A stretch of 64,000 nt of DNA from Myxocyprinus asiaticus (Eukaryota; Chordata; Actinopteri; Cypriniformes; Catostomidae), in contig NC_059374.1 of the NCBI RefSeq assembly GCF_019703515.2, forward strand, positions 16,871,095-16,935,094, in the 5' to 3' direction. The notes under the pieces are model-generated. The model ran no database searches. It worked only from the letters and a program-made list of their open reading frames with translations, and had not been told where the DNA came from. Both the position numbers and the translations under genes were made by a program. This document shows, in pieces, positions 44,261 through 57,228 of this stretch (its first letter is position 1; the number at the start of each line of letters is the position of its first letter).

Positions 44261-45915
44261 AATACAATTTTCAAGATAAATCTCTTGATTTCCAACCAGT
44301 CTTTAAAACAGAATAAAACAAAAATAATGTCTAATTCGAATATGTATGCATTTATTTATTTTACTTTTTTTCACTTTCTATGGATCCCCTAACACCTGGT
44401 CCTGAAAACCTCTGGTCTAGAGTGTAATGTAGACTCTCTTAATTTTTTCATCGGCAGAAAATTTTGTGAGAAAACAATGTGAAATGGCTGAGAGAAGGAG
44501 AAGACGGCCAACAATACTAAATCTGTTATGCAGTCACAAAGGAATACTGATATATGATTAAATAACATTTTGTGGCACTCTTTACATGCATAATAAACAT
44601 TAACTCATATAAAAAATATGTTTTCAGTCAGTTCTTTCATTTTGGAAATGTAAATGCAAACAGCCATCAAATATATCTTGGCATGTTTGACATTTGTTTT
44701 CCTATGAAAGGTGCTCTTTGATGATTTGAAGCAGCATTTTTAACTTCCTGTAATGGTTTTTACATCTCTGTGCAAATGCATAAGAATCTTTCCACTTTCT
44801 GTTAATGAAAATGTCAAATGACAAATGGCAATTGTCGTCATTTTCAGCTTTGAAATCATGTTTGTCAGCCAGCATACCTTGTAACATCAAACATAATGTT
44901 TACACTACTTTCTTAAATTTGATCATAACTGCACTATTAGGCAGTTTAAATATTTTTTAAGAAAACAATGTGAAAGAGTTGCGTGAAAGAGAAGAGGGAA
45001 TGTGCAAGGTAAGGAAGTCTACCGGAGCAACGCCCTGCACTCTCTGGCTCAGGAAACCCTGTGGGGTGAAAAAAAATCTGAATTTTACCACTTGACTGTC
45101 AGGCATGGTCAGATACAATGTGCGACCTGTAGCACCTGTAATGACAAAACCTGATCCAATGTCAACACAACACACCTCACTAAAGGGACGTTTAAAGAGC
45201 ACTGAAATAAAGCGCCCACTCTTTCATTTTACCGATTTATTTTTGTTTCTGAGACTCATTCACTTTGGGGAATTTAAAATATATTTGAGTTTGAACAATA
45301 CAGCTAGAGAAGGATTTTACTGCTTGCTTCCCAGCAAAATTCCCAGCCTTAAATTTAATATCCAAAAAAACCTTAGCAGCAATGGTTTTCACTCTTGGGA
45401 GGCCTGTCATAGGCCCAGTGAAAAGGCAATGAAATGTAATGCAGGAATGAAGCAGGCTCGTTCTGGTTTGACTATTTTCACTGGAATTTACCATTAGTTT
45501 TCAGCTGGGCCAGTGGTCTTAAAGCTCTACACAATATATTGACTGTTTAGTCTTGCTTAAAAGCACTTTGGCCCTAGCACTAAATTTGTTATACCATTAC
45601 AAAGCTATAGGCTACTGACATATGGTTGACTAACATTTATTGGCACTGTGAATAGGCATAATAAAATTTACTCATTTAATTATTATGTTTTTAGTCAGTT
45701 CATTTAGAAAATTCTAGATGAACCTCAGGCAAAAATGCATGCCTCAACCTGAGGATTAGGCTTCAAACAGCTGAAGAACTGAACATCATAAAGTAAAACC
45801 ACATCAAGATCATCAGTAACAACTAATGTGTCACCCTCTTTTAAAAATGTATATTGAAAATAAAAAGGTCTAGTCAAAATGTACTTAATGCATTTAAAAA
45901 AAAATTAGAATGTTT
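44256..45915. other. AT-rich noncoding stretch, no gene seen
   Basis: Open stretches at 45105-45497 (plus) and 44957-45494 (minus) overlap one another and carry no recognisable domain. They are not supported as genes. Confidence 0.45.
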
Positions 45916-45919
45916 TTAA

Positions 45920-47106
45920 CCTCCTGAGACCCGCACGTGACTGCTGTGTGCATTTTCTATTTGCCTTTTTAATTTGTAACTAGAAGCACCTAATAAAGTA
46001 GCAAAAAAAAATAAAAAAATAATCGTTTTAATAGTTATCCTAAAAACTGATGTCCACATATGTGGACAGCGAGACTATGTTGTGAAATTTTAAATAACAC
46101 TAAGCTATAGAATGTCAGATTTTTTTTCATCAAATTGTTTATTATGTTTCCAGAAGTGTTGGTTATTCAAGTTTTTGAGACTTTAGAGATATTACAGCTG
46201 ATTTTCTGTAAAGCTGAATAAATAATTCTTATTCAAAGTATTGTCCAGCATCATCCAATCACTGCCAACCATGTTAAAATACAATGTAGCATTATAAAAT
46301 TCTGAATCTATGTACTGATCACCATTGTCCCATGTCTGCCAAACATGTAGAGTGGTCCAAACATCATCAGCAGCCTGAAACTTTTAGGAGTGAATGCACT
46401 TAGCTGCATTGAGAGCTAAGTGAATGACTTAACCTCCAGTGTGCTGTCTGTCTGCACTGGTCTCAGAAAAGTTCGAAATGCACCTTATTTTCATCCTAAC
46501 TCCATATAAAGCTTCTGAAAGCAGCATTTTTCAGCTTTTGGATGAACCCATTTATTCTCAATGTAATAATGCACAGTAAATATATAGGAATGCATTTACT
46601 AATTGTAATGAATCAAATCGTATTGTACAGTGATAACAAAATAAAATATATAAAAAAAAATTATATTCAAATGAAGAGAAATGACCAACAGATGTGTTAG
46701 AGTTGAGACATGTTTTTTTCTACTTTTGGAGGAAATGTGGTGCCAATTTCCACATATGTGGACATCATGTTTATCAGCGCGCTGACGTGCGAAAAATCTG
46801 CTGATTTGTTAAAGCTGCATATTAAATGAAACTAGAGACTCTGCTCTTTACAAACAAATAGGTTTTAATGAAATACTTTCTTACCAGAGGCACTTTTGTT
46901 GGCGCTGCGTCCGTAGTAGCACTTCACGGAAATTGACGGCATGCTGTTGTGTTACTTGACTTGGTGCGGCAGAAGTTTAACCCTTAAATGACAGTCTAGA
47001 GTTTTGTGAACAGTATTCAGTTGGTTTTTATTCATTTAAATGATGCGTAGCATATAGCAAAGCCAAAATACAACATCCACACATGTGAACTTGGGGTCGC
47101 ACAAGG
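45920..47106. mobile_element. piggyBac-like nonautonomous element
   Basis: Flanked on both sides by TTAA (45916-45919 and 47107-47110), the target of piggyBac-type elements. The left end reads cctcctgagacccgcacg and the right end in reverse reads ccttgtgcgaccccaagt. The palindrome tccacatatgtgga occurs near 46054 and 46753, with a diverged form (tccacacatgtgaa) near 47080. No transposase is present. Length 1187 bp. The family call rests on TTAA and end style only. Confidence 0.6.
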
Positions 47107-47110
47107 TTAA

Positions 47111-47928
47111 AACTTTATCAACTGAGAACATAAGAACCCACTCAAAAACGTATTACCCTTAATTGAATTCAATAAAGTTTTTACCAGCAATTTAATTTTG
47201 TTCATGCTGATTGTCATTTTCATTGAGCCAACTATATTTAGTTAAATTAAGTAGTTTTAACTCAACTTCATTAAGTGAGTCAAACTCAATTTAACAGTGT
47301 TTAATTTAATGAATTTTCTTATGTTGGTCCAACTTAATTTATTCTATTAATCATTAGTATATACCAGGTGAGCTAGTGTAAGGACAGTGAAACTGCTGCA
47401 CTGTCATTTGCTTATGGAGCTACAAATCCCCTGCTCAGTTTCATCAATGCTACAAAAAGTATTTATGTAGTCCCAAGTCAAACAGATTAAGTTAACCTAA
47501 ATTTTACAAATCTAATGGGACAGAATGCAATGAAATCAAGTTGTGACAAAATGTTCTAGAATTGTGTTTCTTTAGATCATTTTAATTAAGTAAACTGAAA
47601 AACTTGCAAAAAATCATTTTATTTTTTTTGAGTCACATTAATTTACTCATTATTAACAGTTGTCAAGAACGTGTTATTAAAAAACTGCTTTAAAGTGACA
47701 GTTGAAATCAAAATTCATTGATTGCTGGTGCTAATTTGACTGTACTTTCACTCTGACATACCTCACAATGAGAAATATAGTCACGCATGGGTGATGATTC
47801 AGACAGTCTAAAAACATTACTTTTGAGTAATACTGAAAACATGGCAATATTGATATGTTTTGAGTGATTATTTAATACAAGAGGGTAGAAGCTGAGAAGC
47901 ATCATGTTTTTTTTTGTTTGTTTGTTTG

Positions 47929-47931
<3 letters not shown>
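47111..47931. other. AT-rich noncoding stretch, no gene seen
   Basis: A 65-residue minus-strand open stretch at 47708-47905 has no recognisable domain. Confidence 0.45.

Positions 47932-48021
<90 letters not shown>
47932..48021. repeat. (TG)n microsatellite
   Basis: About 45 uninterrupted TG units, preceded by a short ttgtttgtttgtttg run. Confidence 0.95.
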
Positions 48022-48025
<4 letters not shown>

Positions 48026-49066
48026 ATTTTATTTTTTTACAATTATGTAATTTCTGACGTACCTGTAAAAAGTTTTGGTATTTTTCGAATTCTTTAATCT
48101 TTAAATTTCCCATCAACACATTGTCTTTAACTCAGATGGCACAGCCAGACGGGGATGGAAATCACTCACCCTTGTGGTTATTTTTTGATTCAAAAACAAG
48201 CCCCCACATGGAACAAACAACCCCTACTAACAGCCACTGGAAGATATGATCTAGGTCACCTGTAAATTAATTCATACTGTACATGCAGGGCAGAATAAAT
48301 ATTCTTCTTGAAAAGAAATTGTAAAGTAGCCTATAACTTTAAAGTTTAATATCTCTGTTGTGAAAAGTTAAAAGCAGCAAATGCTACTCTGAAAATGGAG
48401 GACATATTCAAAAGTGATGTTATCATAAGACAATGAGGAAGCTCTTGATTTTGTAAACGCAAACATCAAAAGACATTAAAACAATTCAGTTAAACATATA
48501 TTCCTCCTAACAGGTCACCTACTTTTTGTCTCTGTAATTTGACAGTATTGAATGCAAGATTATATAAGATTTTAGGCAATTACATATTTACATGTAATGT
48601 AGTGTATTTAACTTGAACATGAAAATGGCATGCTCCTTTATGGCAGCAAGACAGTAGTTTGAGACACTTCCATTGTTTTACAGTAAATGGCAAATTTACT
48701 TACACTGTATACTGTTTTAAATGTATTTCTATTTTAACCCACTTTTTAGGTAGGTGGGTTCAGTGGAATGGGGGACAGTGTGATTCAGATATGTAGCAGA
48801 CATCCGCTGTGCTTAAAGTCCCTTCCATGGGGGCAGACACACAATGCCCCTCTCTATCTATCTGCATGAAAGTGAATACTGAAATGACTCAACCATGCTG
48901 TTTAACAACTCTCTTGACATTTGAGGTTTTTTTGTCTCTCAACATAATTGCATACCAAGATGAGCTGTGGTTACATTTTCAAATACACAGAAAATATGGT
49001 TTAGACACATTCACATTCAAAGATTTGGTGAATGATTTCTGGCAAAAATTGTAATATTTTATGTAT
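48022..49066. other. AT-rich noncoding stretch, no gene seen
   Basis: The 81-residue open stretch at 48809-49054 has no recognisable domain. Confidence 0.45.
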
Positions 49067-49740
49067 TTTAAAGGGAACGTTCACTCAGAAATGAAAATTC
49101 TATTATTATTTACAGGGCCGTATTAAGGTACCACAAGGCCCCGGGGCTCACCGTTCTGCAGTAACAAAGTTGTTACTCTATGAAGACTGCTACACGGATG
49201 GCTTTTCCTGCTGCGCACCGTCTCCGTGTTTATATCACCGTCTCCCACTGAACATGTTTGCGCTCCTCCCCGCAAATGTCACAGAGGGAGAAATTGGTGG
49301 TGCATTAATGCGGGCCTGATTATTTACCTTTTTGTTGTTCCAAACCCATTTGACTTTCTCTCTTGCGTGGAGCACAAAAGGAGAAATTTAGCCAAATGTA
49401 CAAGCTTTTGTTTTCCAAATGAAATTGGATAAAGATCAGGGATTGTCACGCACTAAAAGGACAAAAACTGCTGTTAATGTACCATAAAAGTCCAACTGTG
49501 TGCAATATGCCAAATCTTCTAAAGCCATGCAATAGCTTTGTGTGAGAAAAAGACCAAAATTTAAGATGTTAATCAATGAAAATCTTGTTTGACGTACATC
49601 CACTTTAATTATACGTAAAAGAACAGCTTGGGCATTCCGCTAAATATCTTCTTTTGTGTTCCACGGAGGAAAAAAAAGAAAGTCATAAAGGTTTAAAACA
49701 ACATTAGGGTGAGTAAGTAATTACATCATTTTAATTTTGT
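49067..49740. mobile_element. TTAAAGGG-type MITE carrying a nested hAT element
   Basis: The left end ttaaagggaacgttcactca leads into a ctattattatttac block. After the nested element the text resumes with tttgttgttccaaacccatt and, at the right, gggtgagtaagtaattacat. The right tip is decayed. The hAT element 49113-49318 interrupts it. Confidence 0.6.
49113..49318. mobile_element. hAT MITE with perfect 8-bp target duplication
   Basis: 206 bp. The left end cagggccgtattaaggtacc and the right end in reverse (caggcccgcattaatgcacc) are inverted repeats. The flanks are attattta on both sides (49105-49112 and 49319-49326), an exact 8-bp duplication, as hAT elements make. GC-rich relative to its host MITE. 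No coding content. Confidence 0.85.
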
Positions 49741-50491
49741 AATGTTGTTACATATTTAGACTTTGCGTATCCAATATCTTTCTGTGACTGTGTTCACTTT
49801 TGTAGACACAAAAGTAAAACATAATGCCCTTGACACCATTTTGTCAAAAGATAGTCAAAACCATGTTTTGTGAAACATGATTCGCTCATTTAATGTCCAT
49901 AGTATTACATTTTACTCTACCCAGTGGAGTACAGTGCAGTTGGGATAAAGGCGAAAAGCAAAAACAATCAAGGGGGACCCAAGTTCCATATCCCACCCCA
50001 TTATCCTTATGGCAAGTCACAATTTTACGAGGCTGGCGGAATAGTGGGATTCCTGCACATGTGGGAATGTGGGCCATAGACCAAAGTCGCACTTTCAACC
50101 ACATAATTCCCCGCCAGAGAAGGAACACAAGGAAAAATGGCACAAAATGTCTTTCCTGTAAATTAGAGCTTTATAATAAACAAATAAAACCACCACTCTT
50201 GTGAATAAACTTCATATTGTGCAGTCAAATATTCAAGCCAAGACAAAGACTTGATGATGGATTATAACTTCTCAGTTTTGCTTTAGATTGTTTATTATGT
50301 TCTTACAGTATTTTTAATAACCTATTTAAGTATGTTTTTAAAAAGGCACTTCAAGGTCTAATCTCAGTGCAGATGGCAATGTAAACTGATGATGGCATTG
50401 AAAAGAAGGCCACTGGTTTGGAAGAAATCTCAAATAAAACAGCAGTTCAAACATCAACGTTCTGCTGTCATTGACTGAATTGTTTGAAAAT
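49741..50491. other. Noncoding stretch, nothing recognised
   Basis: The 103-residue open stretch at 49893-50204 shows no domain. Nothing repetitive was recognised. Confidence 0.45.
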
Positions 50492-50500
50492 GTGTTTCTT

Positions 50501-50940
50501 ACAGGGCCTGGGTAACTCAGCGAGTAAAGACTCTGACTACCACCCCTGGAGTCGCGAGTTTGAATCCAGGGCATGCTGAGTGATTCCAGCCAGGTCTCCT
50601 AAGCAACCAAATTGGCCCAGTTGCTAGGGAGTGTAGAGTCACATGGGGTAACCTCCTCGTGGTTGCTATAATGTGGTTCTCTCTCTCAGTGGGGCACATG
50701 GTGAGTTGTGCGTGGATGCCACAGAGAATAGCGTGAAGTCTCCACACGCTCTATGTTTCTGTGGTAACGTGCTCAACAAGCCACGTGATAAGATGCGCGG
50801 ATTGACGGTCTCAGACGCGGAGGCAACTGAGATTCGTCCTCCACCACCCAGATTTAGGCAAGTCACTACGCCACCACGAGGACTTAGAGCACATTGGGCA
50901 TTCCAAATTGGGGAGAAAAGGGGAGAAAAAAAATTAGAAA
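50501..50940 (+). mobile_element. tRNA-derived SINE
   Basis: The head carries an A-box-like tgggtaactcagcgagta and a B-box-like cgcgagtttgaatccag at tRNA spacing. A long tRNA-unrelated body follows (with tctcctaagcaaccaaattg and cacgtgataagatgcgcgg), ending in gggagaaaaggggagaaaaa and an A-rich tail. A perfect 9-bp duplication gtgtttctt flanks it (50492-50500 and 50941-50949). It is transcribed by RNA polymerase III in active copies and moved by a partner LINE. The open frames on both strands here are not genes. Confidence 0.9.
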
Positions 50941-50949
50941 GTGTTTCTT

Positions 50950-53483
50950 GTACTGGCAGGCTTCTGAATGTGCTTTTAAACATACCAATGGTAGAGAGAC
51001 ATTGCTGAGGTCTGAGGTAAAGCCACTCACACCAAACATGGGTGCAGGAAAAGAAATAGGCCCACGGCAGCACAGAATATCTGGGCAATAAAGATATTAA
51101 GTTCTCTTCTCCTTCAAATCATTGTTCTCTCTTTCCATTTACTGACTTCCACTGAATGTTCAGCTGCTCTGCTGGTTGAAAGATATGCTGCTGTCTTTTG
51201 TCCAGTACAATGGACATTTCAAGATCTGTACTGCCAATAGGCACTTTAAACGCCCCATGAAATCTCTTTTCCTGTATTAACATATATGTTGAAACAGAAA
51301 GTTTGGGTGGGACTTTTCAAAGGGTTCTTTCTAAAATAGTTTTCTAAAAATAATTTAGTTAAGTCAAAGTCATGCAACATGATTTGCAACTTGCTAGTCA
51401 GTTGCATTGGAGGAGGGACATTTTGATTTTAAAGAACATTTGATTGGACAAAATCTGTGTAGTGCAAGATGAGTGATCAATATTTTGATGGTTTCAAAGC
51501 TAAAAGACATGTACTGAAGGCCACAAAACTCAAGTGTTCCATGTGGTTCTAAACTACAGTCATTTTACAGTAAATGTCAGAACAAAATCACTGACACTGG
51601 CATTTGTATTTTGAACAATAACAGAAGGAAACTGTCACAACAGAATTGACAATCAATTAGTTTTTTCCATTATTATAGTTATTTCCAGAGAAAGTCTCAC
51701 ATTCCTTTTTAAGGTTAAAATAGGAACATATTTCGAATAGGCTGTGATGAACAGAGGAACATTGAAATTATTGATATCAAAGACACAGACTTCCTTATTT
51801 TGTCTTGCAAGATCAGTGCTGGGTAGAGTGATCTAAATTTAATAGAGACTTTCAAGCAGGAAGTCACAAACTTATGTACAGTTCAGATCTGAATGTTTCA
51901 CTAGGTCAACCATCAAGTAGCATGGTCCATTATTTCTGTTTTGAACAGAGGGCTGTCAGAAATCCCTGTGTGGATTTACAAGGGTAGGGCAATTAATTTC
52001 TGTTTGATCATGAAAAATTCACATGGGTTGTGTATATCGACAGTTTGAGAAAATAATAGTTAAGTCATGACAATTCTCAGAATGAATTATTATAATAAAG
52101 TATTTAATGGATATAACAAGTTAGACAAGCTGCTAGAGCACACAGACATGCTGTGCTGAGAATGTAAGACATGCTGCTCAATTAGACATTCATACAATTC
52201 CAGTGAAGCAGATCTAGACAAGTGATTCTAGGGAGGAGGAGGGTTTTAGTAAGAAAACTCTTGTAGCACGCTGCAGTGAGACCGGCTATCTCCATACAAC
52301 TGTGGCAATTTATATGCTAGACAAAGAGGGAGTACGCTAGTTGATTGGTTAACATATTATATGTCAAAGGACCTACTGTATCAGCTTCACCATGCAAGCA
52401 AATTGCCTAAAAAATAACATGTTCAAAGGACCTATCAGCTTGTGCCATGTAGAGTTTAATGACTGAACTTAAAGTAATTTGAAAGTCAATAGTTATTGAA
52501 ACATGCCATCATCACAGGTCAAAACCCTGGTATAAAGGCCAGAGAGCACTTCCCATTGTATTTACATGTTATGAAGTACTACTAACCCTAACCCCAAAAC
52601 CCTAACATCTATATAAAATAATAAAGGTAATTTCTCCAGTTCATTTGGTTTGTTTGCCAACCAAGTTGTTGCAGTTGAATTACAAAAATGACTAGATTTT
52701 TTAATTTTCGAAAGAAAACGTGAGTGGTACTTGCCAATTCAAAAGCCACCACCATAAAGTAATGTTGTTGTGGGTAGTTGCCAAGATGTTAATTATGTGA
52801 TTGCTAGGTGTTCTGTGTGATTGTTTGTTAGGTGGTTGTTTATTGGCCCAAGTCTTAATGACATTCTGATCCCTAGATATGGATTGGGCCCCTTCTTTGC
52901 TGTACCACACAAATTGAGGAATGATTTAGGTCTGTAGCACAAATGGTGCGTACACAAATGTAATTTAATTTAATTCTCTGTGAACCACCATTTGATCTTT
53001 ATTTTTTTTATTTTATTCATTTGGTGCTGATAGTGGCACATAAATTGCAAACGTCACTTTTAAGGTCAGCTTTCACAACATAAACCATTACACAGTATGT
53101 AATCTGGAAGGTCATCAGAACATTTGGTCAAAGGAAAACCAGTGCACCCACTGCAAGTTATTTTCAGATCCTGAGATGCTGCAATGCCTCCTCTGCACAG
53201 CTCGCACACTCTGCAGCCAGCATACAACAATGGGTGCAGGATGCTGTGGTCAGCACTTTGTGTGCAGCGTGAGCTTCACACCATTGTGAGTGGAGAGACC
53301 ATGACGTGGGTGGGTCAAGATAACAACATAGAACAGCTATGAAAATGACACTGGTTTCCACAGGAGGAAAGGCTGTGACCAGCCACGTTAACATTGCCCA
53401 AGTGTTTATTATGTTTTTATTCATATGTTTAATTTACATCTATGTTTAAAAACAGGCCCATTCTGAATGCATGACCAACAACC
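50950..53483. other. AT-rich noncoding stretch, no gene seen
   Basis: Contains a gtggttgctagg-like degenerate run at about 52760-52860 (shared in style with 23270-23320) and a ctaaccctaaccccaaaacc stretch near 52584. Short ORFs only, none with a domain. Confidence 0.5.
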
Positions 53484-53745
53484 TTGCTGAAAAAAAAAAC
53501 TGCTTAAACCAGCCTATGTTGGTTTGCTAGTCTTGGCTGGTTTAAGATAGTGGCCAAGCTGGTGTTCAGCTGCTTTAGCTGGTTGTTCAGCTGAACTCCC
53601 AGCCTGACCAGCTAAAAAGTGCCCAAAACCCCTCTAAAACCAGCAGACCATCCGGAGCAGCTAACAAGTGCTCAAAACCATTCTAAAACCAGCCAACAGA
53701 CCAAACTGACCAGGCCAAATCCAGCAAACCAGCTTAGGATGGTTT
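53484..53745. repeat. Foldback repeat rich in CCAGC/GCTGG
   Basis: The left side carries aaccagcctatgttggtttg and tggctggtttaag; the right side carries aaatccagcaaaccagctta and ggatggttt. The two sides can pair. Short AAACCAGC words recur throughout, typical of a palindromic fish MITE. Ends are approximate. Confidence 0.6.
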
Positions 53746-54185
53746 ACAATGTTTTTATTTATTTATTTATTTATAGGATATGGCCAGGAATAAAAAGATA
53801 AAAATACGGACATTACCAACAATCCAAACAGAGCCAGTGACTCAACAAATAATTTGGGTATCAGGGATCAGGGCTGCTGTGTTTAGAGAAAACAAACATT
53901 GATTTCAAAGGAAACTTAAAATATAACCAGCAAAGTGAGTGGACCAAATAAATAAATTAAGCATTTAAATTATACCGTTTAGGTAACACATTTAATTGAG
54001 CAGTGCACCAAATAGTGAAGTGTGTAATTTCTATTCCACTAGTGGCACCAAAAGAAATTGCAAAAATAATGATTGTTTTCAAAGAGGCTTTTCAAACAAT
54101 TCCCCTGTCTGCCATTTTGTACCACAATCATTTCTACCCAAAATGGCGCCTTTGGTTGAGCCAATATTGCTTTGTCGGGCTGTTT
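53746..54185. other. AT-rich noncoding stretch, nothing recognised
   Basis: Short tttatttatttatttat run near 53757. No gene or element end. Confidence 0.45.
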
Positions 54186-54742
54186 GAGGCTACGTCCACA
54201 TTAATCCAGACACATATGAAAACAGTGTTTTTGTTTTTGAAACACACTTCGTCAAGCATTTTCCAAAAGTTTCTCGTCCACACTGAAATGTATGAAAACT
54301 CTTAAATCCCTTTACTGCACATGTGAAAAATCGCCGTTCCATCTACGGTCTGAAACTCAATTGTTCTCGTGTTCCTTTGCCGGACAGCAATTTGCCTTTG
54401 AAGGAATGTAATGTGAAGGTTGTACAAAGTAACATTTATCTTTGACAACGATATCAAAGTGAACAGCAGACACAACAATGCCGTTATAACATGGGAAGCC
54501 ATCTTAATTGTTCTGGGTTGAATGGATCACATGACTGCATCACATGACAACAAATACGTCATCATTCTCAGATATCTCCATTTTCTCTGTCCACACTACA
54601 ACGCGAAGACTGCATTTTCAAATGTATCCACTTGAGAGAGCATTTTCGAAAAGCTCAGTTTGCTGTCAAAAATGGAAGGCCAAAACGTAGCGAAATGAAT
54701 GAGTTTTCAAACAAAAATGTACTAGTGTGGGCGTGGCCTGAG
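54186..54742. mobile_element. Nonautonomous TIR element (GTCCACAC ends)
   Basis: The left end gaggctacgtccacattaat and the right end in reverse (caggccacgcccacactagt) are inverted repeats, and the next inner blocks (tatgaaaacagtg and gagttttcaaac) pair too. About 557 bp, no protein. A target duplication was not evident. Confidence 0.6.
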
Positions 54743-56510
54743 ATGCTTAAACAAACAGAGAAATGTTTTTAAATGCCACAGCCACAATGTTACAGTTTTA
54801 GAGAAATCAATTTATGAATGGCATACTAGTTGTCTTTGCATATTAAGCTGAGATATGATAAAGTGTTTAAATGCAAAAACTAATCTACACACTTCAACTT
54901 TTAATGTGCAATCAGAGACGTGCCTAAGATAAACCCTGATATGGTAAAATGAGTCAACTTGGTGGCCTAGAATAAAGTCCATCTAAAGAGGATCATATAT
55001 GACGATATACTCTCAGTTGATCTTTGACTCTGTCTTTCCTTTTAAATTTTATTTTGAGTACTATAATAACATTAGACTTGCGTAGCAAGGCAGTTGTTTC
55101 TATGAGGTATTAAGCCTACGCAAATACATTTCTTGTTTTTATATGGCTGTTTTAAGACAAGAAAACTATGTACAAACAGGATTTGTATTATATATTTTTT
55201 TTTTCTTTATGAAATTACAAATGATTTGTTATTTAACTAGTCTTGGATAATACTGCCAGGTTTTAGACTAGACTTCATAAATTCTTGCACTCAACAAAAC
55301 AACATGTCAAATAATGAGTTTGTGTTCCAGCAAAATACATTTTATGACAAACTAACTAAACAGTATCATGTATAGTACCTGTTTCCATGTGGGAGGTACA
55401 GTATAAAATTTTCCAACAAAGTACCACAAAATCACAATATATCCCTCTCAGTCTACTGTGTGTGTGTATGTGTAATTTTCCACCTAAAAGGCTACCTATA
55501 CGCCTAAACTCTAAAATCATTTTTAAAGCTGTTGTTAGTCGACATTCATAAAATATTAGGCATCGAGTAATGTTGTTTTACATATCATTGCAAATTACAA
55601 TTAGGTTTAGTGCTGCCATTGAGGTTGAGCTACATCAAGGTCAGCTGCTTCTAAGCTGATTCAGGAAAAAGTCAATTTTAGAAGTGTTTTGTAAGCCCTA
55701 AAAATCATAGCCTTGACTTTAGCATTAACATTCACTTCCTGTTTTAAAACCTTAGCTAACAACATTTCACAAGACACAAACAAGTCTGCGCCAGATTTTA
55801 CCATCTACCAACAAGTGTCTATGAAATCATACATCATCAATAATCTAGTGAATCATACACGAAAACATGAACTTTACCTGCAATACAATAACACTCCCCT
55901 TGCCGTACACTACTTATTAATTCTTGCGTAAAAAGACAAGATAATCTGTAGATAAAAAAAAAAAAAACTGGGGCAAAAACTGGCTTGTCTGAAGTCTCAG
56001 GTTAACAGCAGAGACGGATAACATACAGGAACTAATAATATGCATGAATAAATAAATAATGGTCATTGTGGTAACAGGCTTTGGACATGGAGGATACTCA
56101 AAATACATGTCACTATTTAAGCAATAGATGTTGCTATGGGAAATACACAAATAACTTGAAACAATGGTCAAATGACAACAGTGGTTTAAAATGAGGACAC
56201 AGTTATATAATAGAGAGTTTTCGGTTTTGTAATGTGCCATTTAAGCTTCCTCCACCCATCTTCCCACCACGCTGTTTTTAAACTAGGTTAACACTAGTTG
56301 AAACCAGGTTTATTCATAAATAGTGGCATTAACAAAGCTATAGGCAAATACATTGCTGTTCATAGCCACTGTAAAGCAGTTTTGGTTATGCTACTTTGAG
56401 ACTGTAGCTTCCCAAGCTACTGTACTTAGAATTTTAGTTAAACAACAGTCAATACACTCTTTTGAAAACACTACATTGAAGCTACTTAAGAGTGCAATAT
56501 TTTTTACATA
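54743..56510. other. AT-rich noncoding stretch, no gene seen
   Basis: Open stretches at 55713-55931 and 55917-56240 have no recognisable domain. An A-run lies at about 55955-55967. Confidence 0.45.
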
Positions 56511-57090
56511 TACACTTACTGAGCATTTTATTAGGAACACCTGTGCAGCTACTTATTCATGTGATTATCTAATCATCCAATTGTGTGGCAGCAGTGCAAA
56601 GCATAAAATCATGCAGATACGGGTCAGGAGCTTCAGTTAATGTTCACATCAACCATCAGAATGGGGACAAAATTTGATCTCAGTGATTTCGACTGTGGTA
56701 CCATTGTTGGTGCCAGACGGGCTGGTTTGAGTATTTCTGTAACTGCTGATCTCCTGGGTTTTTAATGCACAACAGTTTCTAGAGTTTACTCAGAATGGTG
56801 CCAAAAAAAAAAAAATGTAAAAAAAAAAAAAAACATCCAGTGAGCGGCAGTTCTGCGGATGGAAACACCTTGTTGATGAGAGAGGTCATCAGAGATTGGC
56901 CAGACTGGTTTGAGCTGACAGAAAGGCTAAAGTAACTCAGATAACCACTCTGTACAATTGTGGTGAGCAGAATAGCATCTCAGAATGCACAACACGTCGA
57001 ACCTTGAGGCGGATGGGCTACAACATCAGAAGACAACGTCTGGCACTTTATTAGGACCATAGTGTCCCATGTAAAGTGCTAAGTGAGTAT
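56511..57090 (+). mobile_element. Tc1-like element with only the DNA-binding part of transposase
   Basis: The left end atacacttactgagcatttt and the right end in reverse (atactcacttagcactttac) are inverted repeats within TATA contexts. Plus-strand frames give KFDLSDFDCGTIVGARRAGL then SISVTADLLGF (about 56669-56765), TTVSRVYSEWC, then RRTLRRMGYNIRR near 57000: both helix-turn-helix halves of a Tc1-type DNA-binding domain. The catalytic DDE domain is deleted and the right terminal repeat follows at once. A-runs near 56802-56834 have broken the frame. Confidence 0.7.
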
Positions 57091-57228
57091 ATAACTATCA
57101 AGTTTTGTAATTACGAATTTATTTAGACCAATATTATTATGCTAAAAAAAGAAGAAAATAAAAGAAGCTTTTTAATAACGGAATCTACAGCTTATAAATT
57201 AAAAACAACTAGTCTTGAAAACTTAGTC
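57091..57228. other. Short AT-rich spacer
   Basis: Nothing recognised. Confidence 0.4.

Noticed and set aside
45105..45497. Candidate 130-residue host gene
   Set aside because: No domain, no splice or promoter context, and an overlapping open frame of similar quality on the other strand.
50666..51088. 140-residue minus-strand and 111-residue plus-strand frames
   Set aside because: They lie within the SINE body and its flank, and have no domain.
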